A stretch of 64,000 bases of DNA from CAZPNX01 sp964518765. GTDB taxonomy: Bacteria; Edwardsbacteria; AC1; EtOH8. The notes under the pieces were generated by a model that had not been told where the DNA came from, searched no databases, and worked only from the letters and a program-made list of their open reading frames with translations. This document shows, one piece after another, positions 15,573 through 23,991 of this stretch. The position numbers and the translations under genes are program-made. Location of the stretch: the NCBI GenBank assembly GCA_964518765.1, contig CAZFJC010000016.1, positions 1 to 64,000 on the forward strand, given 5' to 3'. How positions within the stretch are numbered: position 1 is the first letter of the stretch; the number at the start of each line of letters is the position of its first letter.

Positions 15573-17057
15573 TTATTTAAGCTTTCCCTTGTTCTCCATC
15601 GCCCTGGCATACAGCCTCTCATATTCGGCCGCGCTGTCGTCCCAGGAGAAATGCCGGGCCATGGCCGCCTGCCGCATCTGCTTTATGTGTGCCTTTCTGT
15701 CGTACCAGGTGCTGACCGCCCAGCCCACCGTGTCGTGGACCGCCCCGGCCGTTGGCTGCCAGAACATGAAGCCGGTGCCGTCGCCCGTCCTCTCGTTGTA
15801 CTGGGTCACGGTGTCGTTCAGGCCCCCGGTAGCCCGGACGATGGGCAAGGTGCCATAGCGCAGGGAGTAGATCTGATTCAGTCCGCAGGGCTCGTAGCGC
15901 GAGGGCATCAGGAAGAAATCGGATCCGGCCTCGATGAGGTGGGCCAGCTCGTTGCTGTAGCCGATGTGGCAGCCTATCCTCCCCCGGTAGGCCGAGGGCA
16001 GCACCCCGAAAAAGTTCTCCAGGGCTGGGTCGCCCGAGCCCAGAATGGCGAACTGGACTATCATGTTGCCGACGATGCGCTCTATGGATTGAGCCAATAG
16101 GTCCAGGCCCTTCTGGTGGGCGAAACGGGAGATGACGCCCACCACCGGCACCTCGACCCGGCGCTCCAGGCCCATCCGCCTCTGCAGCTCATCCTTGCAG
16201 ATCAGCTTGCCTGAAAGATCCAAGGGGCTGAATTTGGCCGGAATGAAGCGGTCCACCCTGGGATCCCATTCCCCGTAATCCACGCCGTTGAGGATACCTA
16301 CGTAGTCCCCCCCTCGGTCGCTGAGATAGGGAGCCAAGCCGAAGCCTCCCTCGGGGGTCCGGGTCTCGTAGGCGTAGCCCGGGCTGACCGTGTTCAGGGC
16401 GTCGGCGAAGTGGATACCTCCTTTGAGAAAATTGACCCGGCCGTGGTCTTCGAACTTGTCGGAGGTGAAATTAGCCTCCTGCAGGCCGATATAGTCGTAA
16501 TGACTTTTGGGGTAGACACCCTGGTAGGCCAGGTTATGGATGGTGAGGACACTGGCTGCCCGGCCGAGCATCTTATCGTTCCAGTGCCAGATCTTTAGGT
16601 AGGCCGGGGCCAGGGCCGTCTGCCAGTCGTGGCAGTGGACCACATCCGGCGCGAAACCCTTGTCGATGCAGAGCTGAAGGGCGGCCCGGGTCAGGAAGGC
16701 GAAACGGCGAGGGTTATCGCTGTAGTCATTGTATTCTGCATCGTGGTAGAGCCCCTCCCGGCCGAAGTAGCGGCTGAAGTCGATGAAGTGGACCGGCAGT
16801 CCGTCCTCCAGCCAGGCCCGTTCCACGGCGCACCACTCCTCCTTGTTGCCCATCCACACCCCCATGGGGCGGTGGAAGGGCTGAAGGCCGTGCCTGCGGG
16901 CGTCGATGGCCGAGTATTTGGGGATGGCCACCCAAACCTGATGCCCCAATCTTTTAAGTGCCTTGGGCAGCGAGCCCACCACGTCGGCCAGTCCGCCGGT
17001 CTTGCAGTAAGGAACGCACTCCGAGGCGATCATCAGGATATTGAGCTTTCGTTCCAT
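15573..17057 (-). CDS. glgA: Glycogen synthase (ADP-glucose)
   Basis: The 494-residue protein is a full-length GT5 glycogen/starch synthase. It transfers glucose from ADP-glucose to growing alpha-1,4-glucan. The N terminus shows KTGGLADV (19-26), which binds ADP-glucose; later come HDWQTALAP, VLTIHNLAYQGVY, NGVDYGEWDP and the C-terminal nucleotide-binding region with SRYEPCGLNQIYSLRYGTLPIVRATGGLNDTV. It indicates carbon storage as glycogen; no other glg gene is in view. Its start overlaps the end of the acidic 158-residue gene by 25 nt, so the two are co-transcribed. Confidence 0.96.
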   Translation of the reverse strand: MERKLNILMIASECVPYCKTGGLADVVGSLPKALKRLGHQVWVAIPKYSAIDARRHGLQPFHRPMGVWMGNKEEWCAVERAWLEDGLPVHFIDFSRYFGREGLYHDAEYNDYSDNPRRFAFLTRAALQLCIDKGFAPDVVHCHDWQTALAPAYLKIWHWNDKMLGRAASVLTIHNLAYQGVYPKSHYDYIGLQEANFTSDKFEDHGRVNFLKGGIHFADALNTVSPGYAYETRTPEGGFGLAPYLSDRGGDYVGILNGVDYGEWDPRVDRFIPAKFSPLDLSGKLICKDELQRRMGLERRVEVPVVGVISRFAHQKGLDLLAQSIERIVGNMIVQFAILGSGDPALENFFGVLPSAYRGRIGCHIGYSNELAHLIEAGSDFFLMPSRYEPCGLNQIYSLRYGTLPIVRATGGLNDTVTQYNERTGDGTGFMFWQPTAGAVHDTVGWAVSTWYDRKAHIKQMRQAAMARHFSWDDSAAEYERLYARAMENKGKLK

Positions 17058-17509
17058 GCTTCTTCATTCTTTTTAATAATGGTTAGGTTGTCTAATCCGT
17101 TATCCTCGAACTCTTTGCTGTATTTCTCCAACAATGGTGACAATATTTCGTACCTATGTCTTGCATCCATTTGTTGCCATTCTTCTTCGTCCACCATTTC
17201 AGCCAACTCACGAGACGCAAATCTTTCTGTAAGCTCGTCCCAGAACACCTCCTCGTCGTACTCCTCAATTACGGCGCTCAAGTTCTCGTACATATTATCC
17301 GTGAATAGATATCTTTTTTCCCTTTCGTCATATGCAACCATATCGTCCATATCTGCCTGCTGGTTGAAGGAAAGTATGCGCTGGCAAACATCGTCGTACC
17401 TCTTGTCCGCTCCCTCGGAATGACCTTGGGCAATGTAGTGCCCTGGAAATACCAGGTCCATTAGGTCCCTGTATTGATGGACATTGAGCCGTATATTGAT
17501 GAATCTCAT
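17033..17509 (-). CDS. Hypothetical acidic protein upstream of glgA
   Basis: I do not recognise this 158-residue protein. It is strongly acidic and predicted helical (EEYDEEVFWDELTERFA, MVDEEEWQQMDARHRYE), with no signal peptide or membrane segment. Its codon usage is less GC-rich than that of its neighbours, which suggests recent arrival. The 25-nt overlap with glgA means translation of the two is linked. It lies between an HD-domain gene and glgA, all on the same strand. Function unknown. Confidence 0.65.
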   Translation of the reverse strand: MRFINIRLNVHQYRDLMDLVFPGHYIAQGHSEGADKRYDDVCQRILSFNQQADMDDMVAYDEREKRYLFTDNMYENLSAVIEEYDEEVFWDELTERFASRELAEMVDEEEWQQMDARHRYEILSPLLEKYSKEFEDNGLDNLTIIKKNEEAWNESSIS

Positions 17510-17527
17510 TGCTACTCACCTCCGCTG

Positions 17528-18073
17528 TCATAATGCTAATTTCTCCGCTATCCCCTGCATGGCCCTCAGGCATATTCCCATGAACTCCTCCAGCTCCAGC
17601 CCCAACCGGGAGCAGGTCTGGATCTGCTCCCGGTTGGCCCCGGCCGCGAACCGCTTCTCCTTGAAGCGCTTCATGACGAAGGCCATGTCCACTCCCGAAA
17701 GCTTCTTGGAGGGATGCATCAGGGCCGCGGCCACTAAAAGTCCGGTAGTGGGATCCACCGCGTATAGCGCCTGGTCCATCCTCGAGACCGCCTCCACTTG
17801 GCCTGGATGCGCCAGGATGGCGTGGAGGATCTCCTCGGACAATCCCCAATCCCTAAGCATCTCCACCGTCTTTTTTCCGTGCTGCGAGAAATCCTGCGTC
17901 GTCTGGTCGTAATCCAGGTCGTGCAGCAGCCCGGCCAGCCCCCAGGCCTCGGCGTCCTCGCTGAAATGCTCCGCCAGTGCCCGCATGCAGGCCTCGCAGG
18001 CCAGCATGTGCTTGCGCAGGTTGGCGTTGGGGATGGTGCGTTCCATCAAGACTTTGGCTTCGTCTCTTTCCAT
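17528..18073 (-). CDS. HD-domain phosphohydrolase
   Basis: The 181-residue protein is a single HD domain: H22 (LRKHMLACEACM), the doublet H51-D52 in LLHDLDYD, H65 in SQHGKKTVEML and a later HAILAHPG. This is the short HDIG-type family related to 5'-nucleotidases and to the YqeK-like hydrolases; the metal ligands needed for phosphohydrolase activity appear intact. Substrate unknown. It is divergent from mtgA, with only 52 bases between the two starts. Confidence 0.85.
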   Translation of the reverse strand: MERDEAKVLMERTIPNANLRKHMLACEACMRALAEHFSEDAEAWGLAGLLHDLDYDQTTQDFSQHGKKTVEMLRDWGLSEEILHAILAHPGQVEAVSRMDQALYAVDPTTGLLVAAALMHPSKKLSGVDMAFVMKRFKEKRFAAGANREQIQTCSRLGLELEEFMGICLRAMQGIAEKLAL

Positions 18074-18089
18074 ATAGTCAATTCTCGGG

Positions 18090-18119
18090 TTGACAGTTAA
18101 TCGTGATTTTTCGGATAAT
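18090..18119 (+). promoter_or_regulatory. Promoter of mtgA
   Basis: TTGACA (18090-18095), an 18-base spacer and GATAAT (18114-18119) precede mtgA. The -10 ends only 6 bases before the ATG at 18126, so transcription should begin at or next to the start codon, giving a leaderless mRNA. Confidence 0.65.
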
Positions 18120-18125
18120 TAGTAT

Positions 18126-18860
18126 ATGCCTTCTTCATGGAAAACAGCTGCCTGTATTTGGACCGCCCTAGTGGTCCTTTTCGTTCTGTCGGTGGCCCGC
18201 GACCTCCGTCACCTGGCGTCCATCGAAAGCCTGAAGTACGCCAATCCCAAGACCACCGCCCTGATGGAGCAGCGGGCCCGCCAAGCCGGGCGCCGGGGGA
18301 AAACATTCAGGCCGGCCCAGTACTTCGTCCCCTATGGCTCCATCTCCCCGCACCTCAAGCACGCGGTGCTGGTGGCCGAGGACGTCGCCTTCTTCTCGCA
18401 CTCGGGGGTGGACTTCGCCGAGGTCCGCGAGGCCATAAAGGACGATTGGAGAAAGAAGCGCTTCGCCCGGGGCGCCTCCACCATCACCATGCAGCTATGC
18501 AAGAACCTCTATCTCTCTACCGCCAAGACTCCGGCCCGGAAACTGTCGGAGTTCATCCTGGCCCGACGTATGGACGAGGTGCTCTCCAAGGCGCGGATCT
18601 TCGAGCTCTATCTGAACTACATCGAATTGGGCCACGGCATCTTCGGCTGCCAGGCGGCCTCCCGGGCCTACTTCGGCCGCAACGCTTCGGATCTAACGCC
18701 CGAGCAGTCCATCAGGCTGGCTTCGATCATCATCAACCCGCGCCGCTGGGGGCCGTTCTCGGACACCAAGCGGATGAACCGCCGAAGGAAGATGATCGCC
18801 GACCGGATGTACGATGCCGGCTACCTCACCCACGAGGAATACCAGTCCCTTTCCTTCTGA
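18126..18860 (+). CDS. mtgA: Monofunctional peptidoglycan transglycosylase
   Basis: A 244-residue GT51 glycosyltransferase that polymerises lipid II into glycan strands at the outer face of the inner membrane. Residues 8-25 are the membrane anchor. Motifs in order: EDVAFFSHSG with catalytic E85; GASTITMQLCKNLYL (116-130); the ILARRMDEVLSKARIFELYLN region with YLNYIELGHGIFG; and RLASIIINPRRWGPF. No transpeptidase domain follows, so it is MtgA, not a class A PBP. Its presence supports a Gram-negative-type wall. The start at 18126 keeps the anchor and lies beside a promoter, with no ribosome-binding site. Confidence 0.94.
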   Translation: MPSSWKTAACIWTALVVLFVLSVARDLRHLASIESLKYANPKTTALMEQRARQAGRRGKTFRPAQYFVPYGSISPHLKHAVLVAEDVAFFSHSGVDFAEVREAIKDDWRKKRFARGASTITMQLCKNLYLSTAKTPARKLSEFILARRMDEVLSKARIFELYLNYIELGHGIFGCQAASRAYFGRNASDLTPEQSIRLASIIINPRRWGPFSDTKRMNRRRKMIADRMYDAGYLTHEEYQSLSF

Positions 18861-18892
18861 TCCCACCTAAGTGAAAGCCAAGATCCAATTCT

Positions 18893-19996
18893 CTAACCGT
18901 CGTTGGAGCCTTCTCCATCTTTAGTCCCTGCTTCGCCGGAGGATAGTTTTTCTCTCATCCTCAAGGCATCTTCGATCAGTTTGGGAACGCCCATCTCCAT
19001 GGCGATGGCCAGGGCCTCATCATTGGCGGCGATCGCCTCATCGGCTAGCCCCATTTGCTGCTTGAGGAGCGATCTTTCGTTTAGGAACATCGAGAGGAAG
19101 TATCTGGCGTCCAGCTCCCGGGCCAGGGCGACGGCCTGGCCGATGCTCTTTTCGGCCCCGGCCATGTCGCCCTCGTGCCGCTGGATGTGGCTGAGGTGGC
19201 TCAAGGAGACGCTCAGGCCGCGCTTGTCGCCCAGCTCTCGGGCCAGAGACAGGCGCCGGGTGATGTGCTCCCGGGCCCGGACGTAATCCCTGCCCTCAAT
19301 GAAGATGGCCACCATGTTTCCTATGGCCAAACTCAAAAGGTGCTTGTCCCCGCAGGCCCCGGCCACCAAGGCCTGCTGCTGGTACCAATCCATGGCCTGG
19401 GCCAGGTTCCCTTTGGCCAACAGACACCAGGCTATGTTCCCGGCAGTCTTGGCGTTGTTATAGACGTCCTTGCTCTCGACGCCGATGTCATAGCTCCGCT
19501 GGTAGTGCTCCAACGCCAGCTTAATGTCCCCCAGGTCCCCGTAGACATTCCCCAGGTTGTTCTCGGCATTAGCCTCCTGTTCCAGGTCGCCGATTGCCTT
19601 GGAGAGTTCCAGGCTATGCTTGAAGTGTTCCTCGGCTCGATGGTATTCGCCAAGACGGTAGAAGATATTGCCGATCTTGTTGTGAATGTTGCACCGGTCA
19701 TAATCGGTGCCTTCGTGTTCCAGTATTGCCTCGGACCCCACCAACAGCGCCAAGCCCTCCCGGGCGAACCCCTTGCGGTTTATGATCCAACCCAGGTTCA
19801 TGCGGCTGATGGCCGCCTGGCGGTCGGACCCGTGGCCCTCAAGCCATTCCATGTTCTTACGGTGAATAGACTCAGCCAAGTCCCAGTCGCCCAACATCTC
19901 CAGCAGCTCGGCCTTGCGGCGATAGGCCAAGAGAGGATAATGATCTTTTCCCGAACAGATCCAGGGTTCCTCGCCACAGCTCAACTTATATTTCAT
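18893..19996 (-). CDS. Tetratricopeptide-repeat protein
   Basis: A 367-residue soluble protein made of kinesin-light-chain-type TPRs (NKIGNIFYRLGEYHRAEEHFKHSLE, ENNLGNVYGDLGDIKLALEHYQRS), about seven units. The N-terminal YRRKAELLEMLGDWDLAESIHR matches the N-terminal segment of the proteins at 6684 and 27325, so the three are paralogues. It lies 18 nt downstream of the membrane protein gene at 20015 and may be co-transcribed. Function unknown, presumably protein-protein binding. Confidence 0.87.
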   Translation of the reverse strand: MKYKLSCGEEPWICSGKDHYPLLAYRRKAELLEMLGDWDLAESIHRKNMEWLEGHGSDRQAAISRMNLGWIINRKGFAREGLALLVGSEAILEHEGTDYDRCNIHNKIGNIFYRLGEYHRAEEHFKHSLELSKAIGDLEQEANAENNLGNVYGDLGDIKLALEHYQRSYDIGVESKDVYNNAKTAGNIAWCLLAKGNLAQAMDWYQQQALVAGACGDKHLLSLAIGNMVAIFIEGRDYVRAREHITRRLSLARELGDKRGLSVSLSHLSHIQRHEGDMAGAEKSIGQAVALARELDARYFLSMFLNERSLLKQQMGLADEAIAANDEALAIAMEMGVPKLIEDALRMREKLSSGEAGTKDGEGSNDG

Positions 19997-20014
19997 GGCA
20001 GGTCGTCAGCAAAC

Positions 20015-20992
20015 TCACATCCACTCCAGCCTTCCTGCCTCCAGCCGGTAGAACCTGCCCAGCAGCCTCATGGCCGCCGCCCAGCAGTAAAGCCAGACAA
20101 AGGCCGGGATCAGGGCTCCGATGAAAGGCACCGGCCACAGAGCAGTCATAAGGATGGACGGAAGGACTAACAGCCAAAAAAGGGCGACCAGCCTGATGTA
20201 AGTGCCGCCAGTCTTGGCGCCGGCCTCGACCACGTTTGAGGGCAGAAGCGAGGGCCATAGCTTGCCGGAGATTGATGTCATCAGAAAGGCCATGGGGAAG
20301 TAAAAGCAGCCATAAGCTAATGAGATAAGCAGTGGCCAGAGATAGGGACGAGCGTGGGTTCTGACCGCGGCCGTTAGCACCAGGCTCAAGGGCAAAAAGG
20401 ACCACATCAGAACCAGAAGGGACTTGATGGTCGGCAGTACTACCTGGCTCCAGGGATCGGCGAAGCCCGGCCAGGAGGGAAAGTCGTCCTTACCGATAGC
20501 CGTGTTCCAGACGATGGTCTGGAAGAAGCCGGGCAGGATGGCTGCCATGACGAACCAGGCCAGGCCGCCCGCCATAAAGGCCGGCACCGATAGTATCTTG
20601 AACCAGGGCACCAGCCGCATCAGGTCCTCGAACATGCGCCCTAAAGAAAGTCCGAAGGCGGCCGCGGCCAGCATCATCAAGGCCCCGGGGGCGGCCGGGT
20701 ATCGCAGGATGGCGCCCAGCTCTTTCCAGAAGGGTTTCTCCTCCGCCTGGGAGTCGGACCATCTTTGAAACGACTCAGGGCCCAGCGCCGCTGCCAAAGC
20801 CTGGCGCACCTGGGGATGGGAGGGATAGAGCCGGCCGGCCTGCATCAGATGGTCCCTAGCCTCCATGGGCAGGCCGGCCGCGGTGGCTTTGTCATATAGG
20901 GACAGATATTCCTCGGGGCCGGGCCTTCGGCCCTTCAGCGATTCCAGAAGGTCCAGGTACTCACCGCGCTGGGGCCCCGGATCCCCCGGCAT
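20015..20992 (-). CDS. Multi-pass membrane protein (Yip1/DUF4013-like)
   Basis: The 325-residue product begins with about 90 soluble residues containing a short TPR-like stretch (YLSLYDKATAAGLPMEARDHLMQAGRLYPSHPQVRQALA). Six or so membrane helices follow (APGALMMLAAAAFGL; FMAGGLAWFVMAAIL; SLLVLMWSFLPLSLVLTAAV; LLISLAYGCFYFPMAFLM; VALFWLLVLPSILMTALW; LIPAFVWLYCWAAAM). The membrane part resembles the Yip1/DUF4013 type. Its start is 1 nt past the stop of the amidohydrolase gene, so translation is coupled. Role unknown. Confidence 0.7.
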   Translation of the reverse strand: MPGDPGPQRGEYLDLLESLKGRRPGPEEYLSLYDKATAAGLPMEARDHLMQAGRLYPSHPQVRQALAAALGPESFQRWSDSQAEEKPFWKELGAILRYPAAPGALMMLAAAAFGLSLGRMFEDLMRLVPWFKILSVPAFMAGGLAWFVMAAILPGFFQTIVWNTAIGKDDFPSWPGFADPWSQVVLPTIKSLLVLMWSFLPLSLVLTAAVRTHARPYLWPLLISLAYGCFYFPMAFLMTSISGKLWPSLLPSNVVEAGAKTGGTYIRLVALFWLLVLPSILMTALWPVPFIGALIPAFVWLYCWAAAMRLLGRFYRLEAGRLEWM

Positions 20993-20993
20993 C

Positions 20994-22229
20994 CTATTTT
21001 CCCTCCCGGATCACCTTTCCTTCCGCCATCACCATTTTGGGATAGGCGGCCAGGTGCAGGGGGTCGCGGTCCCAGACCGTCAGGCTGGCCCACTTGCCCG
21101 GCTCCACCGTCCCCAGCTTATCGTCCAGGCCCAAGATTACCGCGTTCTTATGGGTGATCAGGGAGATGGCCTCGGCCGGCTCCATGCCGAAGATCATGAA
21201 GAACTTAAGGCTGTCGCGCAGGGCCGGGGCCATGATCACCGGATGGTCGGTCATCAGCCCATAGAAGGCCCGGGACTTCATCAGCTTCTCGGTGTTCTTA
21301 TAGCTGTCGTTCTTCAGCTCCACCTTGTAGGCCAGACTGCCCAGCGGCCCGTAGACCACTGGGATGTCGGCGTCGGCTAAAGCGTCGAAGACCTCGGTGC
21401 GGTGGACGTCGCCGCAGTGGTCGGCGGTGCAGGTCAGCTGGTAGCGCTTGGCCAGCTCGATCAGGTAGAGGACATCGTCCTCCTTATGGACGTGTATCTT
21501 GGCCGTCCGTTTATCGACCAGCAGCTCCAACAAAGCCTTGTCCTCGGTGTCGAACTCCAGTGCGTACTCGGCCTCGATGGCCTGCCGCTGCTCCTTGGCC
21601 TCCTTGGGGGTGAGCTTGTTTTTCTTGTCCTTGGCCTTCTGGTCGAGCTCTCGGAGCTTTCTCTCCCGGGCCAGGTCGGCCTTTTGCTTCTTGGCCAGGA
21701 CGGAATCGAACTTCTTCTCCAGCATCCCGTAGACGCCCATCCTGGTGTTGGGCCGCGAACCCTTCCAATTGCCGGTGGAGCGGGGGTTGTAGCCCAGGGC
21801 CATCTTGAAGCCGTAGTCCTTGATCAGGGCTTGGCCTCGGTCCCGGGCGAAGTTGCGGATGACCACCGCCCGTCCGCCCAACAGGTTTCCGGAGCCGGGC
21901 ACGATGCAGCTGTAGAGGAACCCGAAGTCCACCGCCTCGGCCAGGGCCGGGTCGTCGAAATAAACGCTGTTGAGGGGGTTGTTGATCGGCAGGAACTGGT
22001 CGGTGATGTCGTTGGACTCTCCCTCGCCGCCCGGCTCGCCGGCCCGGTGCATGCCGATGTGGGAGTGGGGATCGATGAAGGCCGGGGTGACCACGCCGGA
22101 GTAGTCGGCCTTGGCCGGGCGTTTCCTGACATCGGCGATCTTGCCGTCTTCGACCACCACGGTCATGTCCTTGAGCAGCGTCCGCCCGTCGTAGAGGGAC
22201 TCCGCCTTGATGATGATGGGCTTGGGCAT
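20994..22229 (-). CDS. Amidohydrolase, imidazolonepropionase-like
   Basis: A 411-residue amidohydrolase-superfamily enzyme with the metal-binding HxH pair H55-S-H57 in AFIDPHSHIG, ADHCGDVHR (a later metal His) and the C-terminal LGLDDKLGTVEPGKWASLTVWD that is usual in imidazolonepropionase-like amidohydrolases. Residues 172-226 form a highly charged helical segment rich in Lys, Glu and Arg. No signal peptide is present, whereas many relatives are exported. The substrate is unknown; cyclic amides or dipeptides are typical. The coupled membrane protein gene downstream could handle the same compound, but that is a guess. Confidence 0.85.
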   Translation of the reverse strand: MPKPIIIKAESLYDGRTLLKDMTVVVEDGKIADVRKRPAKADYSGVVTPAFIDPHSHIGMHRAGEPGGEGESNDITDQFLPINNPLNSVYFDDPALAEAVDFGFLYSCIVPGSGNLLGGRAVVIRNFARDRGQALIKDYGFKMALGYNPRSTGNWKGSRPNTRMGVYGMLEKKFDSVLAKKQKADLARERKLRELDQKAKDKKNKLTPKEAKEQRQAIEAEYALEFDTEDKALLELLVDKRTAKIHVHKEDDVLYLIELAKRYQLTCTADHCGDVHRTEVFDALADADIPVVYGPLGSLAYKVELKNDSYKNTEKLMKSRAFYGLMTDHPVIMAPALRDSLKFFMIFGMEPAEAISLITHKNAVILGLDDKLGTVEPGKWASLTVWDRDPLHLAAYPKMVMAEGKVIREGK

Positions 22230-22269
22230 GGTTATATCCTTTACTATATTGTTATTCCGCCGGGCTAGT

Positions 22270-22330
22270 CACCCTGAGGACGGCTCCCTGTCGTTCGCCC
22301 AAGCCCACGCCGAGGTCTCAGGACGAGGCC
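22270..22330. repeat. Degenerate intergenic repeat
   Basis: The 174-base gap between the amidohydrolase and the pyruvate kinase-like gene contains gtcaccctgaggac and then gaggtctcaggacgag, resembling the gtcaccctgagcg-type intergenic repeats common in bacterial genomes. Nothing else is seen in this gap. Confidence 0.35.
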
Positions 22331-22403
22331 TTGCTGTCTGAAGTTGGAACCGACGTCATCCCTCAACTGGACGGGCAAGGCGTAATCTCGGGCGGACACT
22401 GTT

Positions 22404-22961
22404 TCACAGCCTGGGCTTGCAGATTATCTCGTGCACCTTCAGGTCGAAGAAGTCCTGGGCGTTGGCCGGAGTCAGCACCACCGCTGTGTCCGCGCCCCTG
22501 CCGGTGCCGCCGATGGAGATCAGCTCCTTTTTGACCGAGACCAGTCCGGCGTCAGCCGCCATCATGGCGATCTCCAAGCAGACCTTGAACCCCTGGCCCA
22601 TGAGGCGCAGGGTGTAGGCAATGATCTCGTCCAGCTGATAGGTCTTCAGCTTGTGGCGCACCGCCCGGTTCACCCCACCCAAAGCATGCTGGCAGGTGAG
22701 GACCCGGCCCCCCAGCCTTTCGATATTCTCCCGTTGCTCCGGCAGCAGCTCCTGGACGTCCTGCTGGGAGAACCCGGTCGAATGGGTGACCGCCACAAGG
22801 TTGTATCCCCTAAATAGCTCGGCCGCGGCCATTCCCGAGGAGCCGGTGGTGGTGGCCACCAGGATGTCTCTTATTCCCAGCTCCTCGGCCCTGGCCTTGG
22901 CCAGTTCCAGGGTTTTTTTTAGATTGGCCGCCCCAGGTTTGTCGAAATAAACCGTCTCCAT
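22404..22961 (-). CDS. Stand-alone pyruvate kinase C-terminal domain protein
   Basis: This 185-residue protein corresponds only to the alpha/beta C-terminal (allosteric) domain of pyruvate kinase: DILVATTTGSSGMAAAELF, NLVAVTHSTGF, and the closing TAVVLTPANAQDFFDLKVHEIICKPRL. Separate proteins of this fold exist in bacteria and archaea and lack the catalytic barrel, so it is not a kinase. A small-molecule-binding or regulatory role is inferred. It is 23 nt downstream of the Gfo/Idh gene and is probably co-transcribed. Confidence 0.85.
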   Translation of the reverse strand: METVYFDKPGAANLKKTLELAKARAEELGIRDILVATTTGSSGMAAAELFRGYNLVAVTHSTGFSQQDVQELLPEQRENIERLGGRVLTCQHALGGVNRAVRHKLKTYQLDEIIAYTLRLMGQGFKVCLEIAMMAADAGLVSVKKELISIGGTGRGADTAVVLTPANAQDFFDLKVHEIICKPRL

Positions 22962-22984
22962 CCTTTTCTCCGTTTTAGAAGGGT

Positions 22985-23941
22985 TCAGAGCCTGCGCCGA
23001 CGCTCAGACATGGCCTCCAGTATCCGCCCGGCCACCTCCAGAGCCCGCAGTCCGTCCTCTCCGGTCACCAGGGGATCCTTCCCCCCTTTGACGCAGTTGA
23101 CGAACGACTCCAGCTCGGCCTTGAGCGGCTCCACCCTGTCCAGCCGCGGCTCTTTTATCTCAACCATCTTGGCCAGGTCCAGGGCTCCCCTGGGCTCGCC
23201 CTTGAGGGTATAGATCCTGGCCTCGGGCTTCATATAGTCGATGTTGATATATGCGTTGCGCTGAAAGAAACGTATCTTTCGCTCCCTCTTGATCGAGATC
23301 CGGGAGGAGGTGACGTTGGCTACGCAGCCATCGGCGAACTCCAGCCGGGCATTGGCAATGTCCTCCTTATCGCTCACCAGGCTGAAGCCGATGGCCGAGA
23401 CGGCCTCCAAGTCCGAGCGGACGAAGGAGAGAATGATATCGATGTCGTGGATCATCAGATCCAGCACCACCGGGACGTCGGTGCCCCGGGCGGCGTAGGG
23501 CGCGATCCGGGTGACCTCGACGAACTTGGGGGAGTCGATGAAACCGGAGGCCGCCCGCACCGCCGGGTTGAAGCGCTCGATGTGGCCCACCTGCATCACC
23601 AGCTTATTGGAGCGGGCCAGGGCCACCATCTCCCTGGCTTGGTCCGGCGTCGCGGCGATGGGCTTCTCCACCAGGACGTGGACCCCGGCCTCAAGACAGT
23701 CGCGGGCCACGGCATAGTGCAGGCTGGTGGGTACCACGATGCTGACGGCTTGGATCTCCTTGAGAAGATCGCGGTAGTCGCCGAAGGCGGCCACCCGGTG
23801 CCGGCCGGCGATCTCCCCGGCCCGGGCCGCATCGGCATCGGCCACCCCGACCAAAACGGCGCCCGGCAGCTCGGTGTACACCCGGGCATGGTGCTGGCCC
23901 AGGCTGCCCACGCCGATGACTCCCACCCTCAATTTATCCAT
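22985..23941 (-). CDS. Gfo/Idh/MocA-family oxidoreductase
   Basis: A 318-residue NAD(P)-dependent dehydrogenase with the Rossmann motif VGVIGVGSLGQHHARVY (6-22), the signature VEKPIA that carries the catalytic lysine, and a C-terminal alpha/beta domain (VLDLMIHDIDIILSFV with the active-site His region). Enzymes of this family oxidise or reduce sugars and cyclitols, including UDP-sugars in lipopolysaccharide synthesis. The substrate cannot be read from the sequence. A clear aaggagc precedes the ATG. Confidence 0.92.
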   Translation of the reverse strand: MDKLRVGVIGVGSLGQHHARVYTELPGAVLVGVADADAARAGEIAGRHRVAAFGDYRDLLKEIQAVSIVVPTSLHYAVARDCLEAGVHVLVEKPIAATPDQAREMVALARSNKLVMQVGHIERFNPAVRAASGFIDSPKFVEVTRIAPYAARGTDVPVVLDLMIHDIDIILSFVRSDLEAVSAIGFSLVSDKEDIANARLEFADGCVANVTSSRISIKRERKIRFFQRNAYINIDYMKPEARIYTLKGEPRGALDLAKMVEIKEPRLDRVEPLKAELESFVNCVKGGKDPLVTGEDGLRALEVAGRILEAMSERRRRL

Positions 23942-23991
23942 GCTCCTTGTAGAAAAAATCCGGGTTGATCTGCGATAAACTGCGGTTCAAA

